Source of the DNA: Globobulimina sp.
Taxonomy: Eukaryota; Foraminifera; Rotaliida
Direction: 5' to 3'
Assembly (NCBI GenBank): GCA_003354225.1
Contig: PIVH01000379.1
Coordinates: 1-6,011 of the forward strand
DNA: 6,011 bases
Part shown: positions 5,888 through 6,011 of the stretch, piece by piece
How positions within the stretch are numbered: position 1 is the stretch's first letter
Layout of the letters: every line of letters begins with the position of its first letter
Position numbers and translations under genes: made by a program
Notes under the pieces: model-generated
Database searches by the model: none
Seen by the model: only the letters and a program-made list of their open reading frames with translations
What the model was told of the DNA's origin: nothing

Positions 5888-6011
5888 CAGATAGGGAGAA
5901 ATACACATTGTTGGTGACCTGTTTCGTGGAGAAAAATAATCGCAACAATTATGGTAATAATGGCGTGATTAACGGCATTACGCGACGCGAAATTACCAAA
6001 CGAAATCCGAT
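5836..6011 (+). pseudogene. Probable Gag continuation in the -1 frame, running off the window
   Basis: After a TGA at 5833-5835, the -1 frame relative to the preceding Gag frame is open for 58 full codons to the right edge. It reads with coding-like composition: an Asp-rich run (DYGDDDD, from about 5848), then RKIPYLTDREKYTLLVTCF (5869-5925) and an Asn-rich part. The Leu-Thr-x-Arg-Glu...Phe pattern fits the last helices of a retrotransposon capsid. It overlaps the first frame by about 50 bases. The likeliest reading is one gag broken by a single-base loss, or two-base gain, between 5837 and 5884. A programmed -1 shift or the true start of a separate frame are alternatives. I do not join the two parts. 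Confidence 0.5.

Larger units (their letters stand above)
1..6011 (+). mobile_element. Ty3/gypsy LTR retrotransposon: 3' part of one copy, LTR, 5' part of a following copy
   Basis: All recognisable parts of the window belong to LTR-retrotransposon biology and point the same way. The Pol order protease, reverse transcriptase, RNase H, integrase defines the Ty3/gypsy class (Ty1/copia has integrase before reverse transcriptase). The polypurine tract at 4426-4435 abuts a TG-initiated LTR at 4436, and a Gag-like frame begins at 5366. No 5' LTR of the first copy lies in the window, so its left end is missing, and the second copy runs off the right edge. Whether the gag at 5366 is from the same family as the pol cannot be proven here, because no part of the two copies overlaps. 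The class assignment is firm; the 'two copies sharing an LTR' reading is inference. Confidence 0.85.

Noticed and set aside
5837-5890. Programmed -1 frameshift site in gag
   Set aside because: No X-XXY-YYZ heptamer is present in the overlap, and the switch falls within capsid-like sequence rather than at a domain boundary.

Overview
The window is eukaryotic mobile DNA of the Ty3/gypsy (Metaviridae-type) LTR-retrotransposon class, and nothing in it needs another explanation. The diagnostic evidence is one very long reading frame carrying the order protease end, reverse transcriptase, RNase H, integrase. It is followed within about 50 bases by a polypurine tract and the TG that opens an LTR. 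The frame uses all three standard stop codons as stops, so the standard nuclear code is read. The sequence is AT-rich. I cannot name the host: a fungus, protist or invertebrate with an AT-rich genome would all fit.

Layout, left to right. Positions 2-4384 hold the Pol part of a polyprotein. It is open at the left window edge, where the last ~25 codons of a retropepsin-like protease are seen, and it ends at a TGA. Reverse transcriptase, RNase H and integrase each keep every catalytic or metal-binding residue I could check, so this copy has no visible lesion in the part shown. RNase H and integrase are separated by an unusually long, low-complexity spacer of several hundred residues with in-frame repeats. 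Positions 4385-4425 are a short 3' untranslated stretch, 4426-4435 is the polypurine tract, and an LTR starts at 4436. The right end of the LTR and the primer binding site could not be fixed. The ~930 bases from 4436 to 5365 hold LTR plus untranslated leader, with a TATA-like box, possible poly(A) signals and several short repeats, but no convincing gene.

At 5366 a new frame opens in the same orientation and looks like the capsid part of a Gag protein. It ends at 5887, but Gag-like sequence continues in the -1 frame from about 5836 to the window end, which suggests a frameshift in this gag copy. The order pol end, PPT, LTR, gag start is what is expected where two copies sit head to tail sharing one LTR, or at the junction of a one-LTR circle or its concatemer.

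Together these parts would make the usual replication set: Gag builds the particle, protease cuts the polyprotein, reverse transcriptase and RNase H make cDNA using the PPT as plus-strand primer, and integrase inserts it. There is no sign of env, a chromodomain, a dUTPase, host genes, RNA genes or CRISPR.
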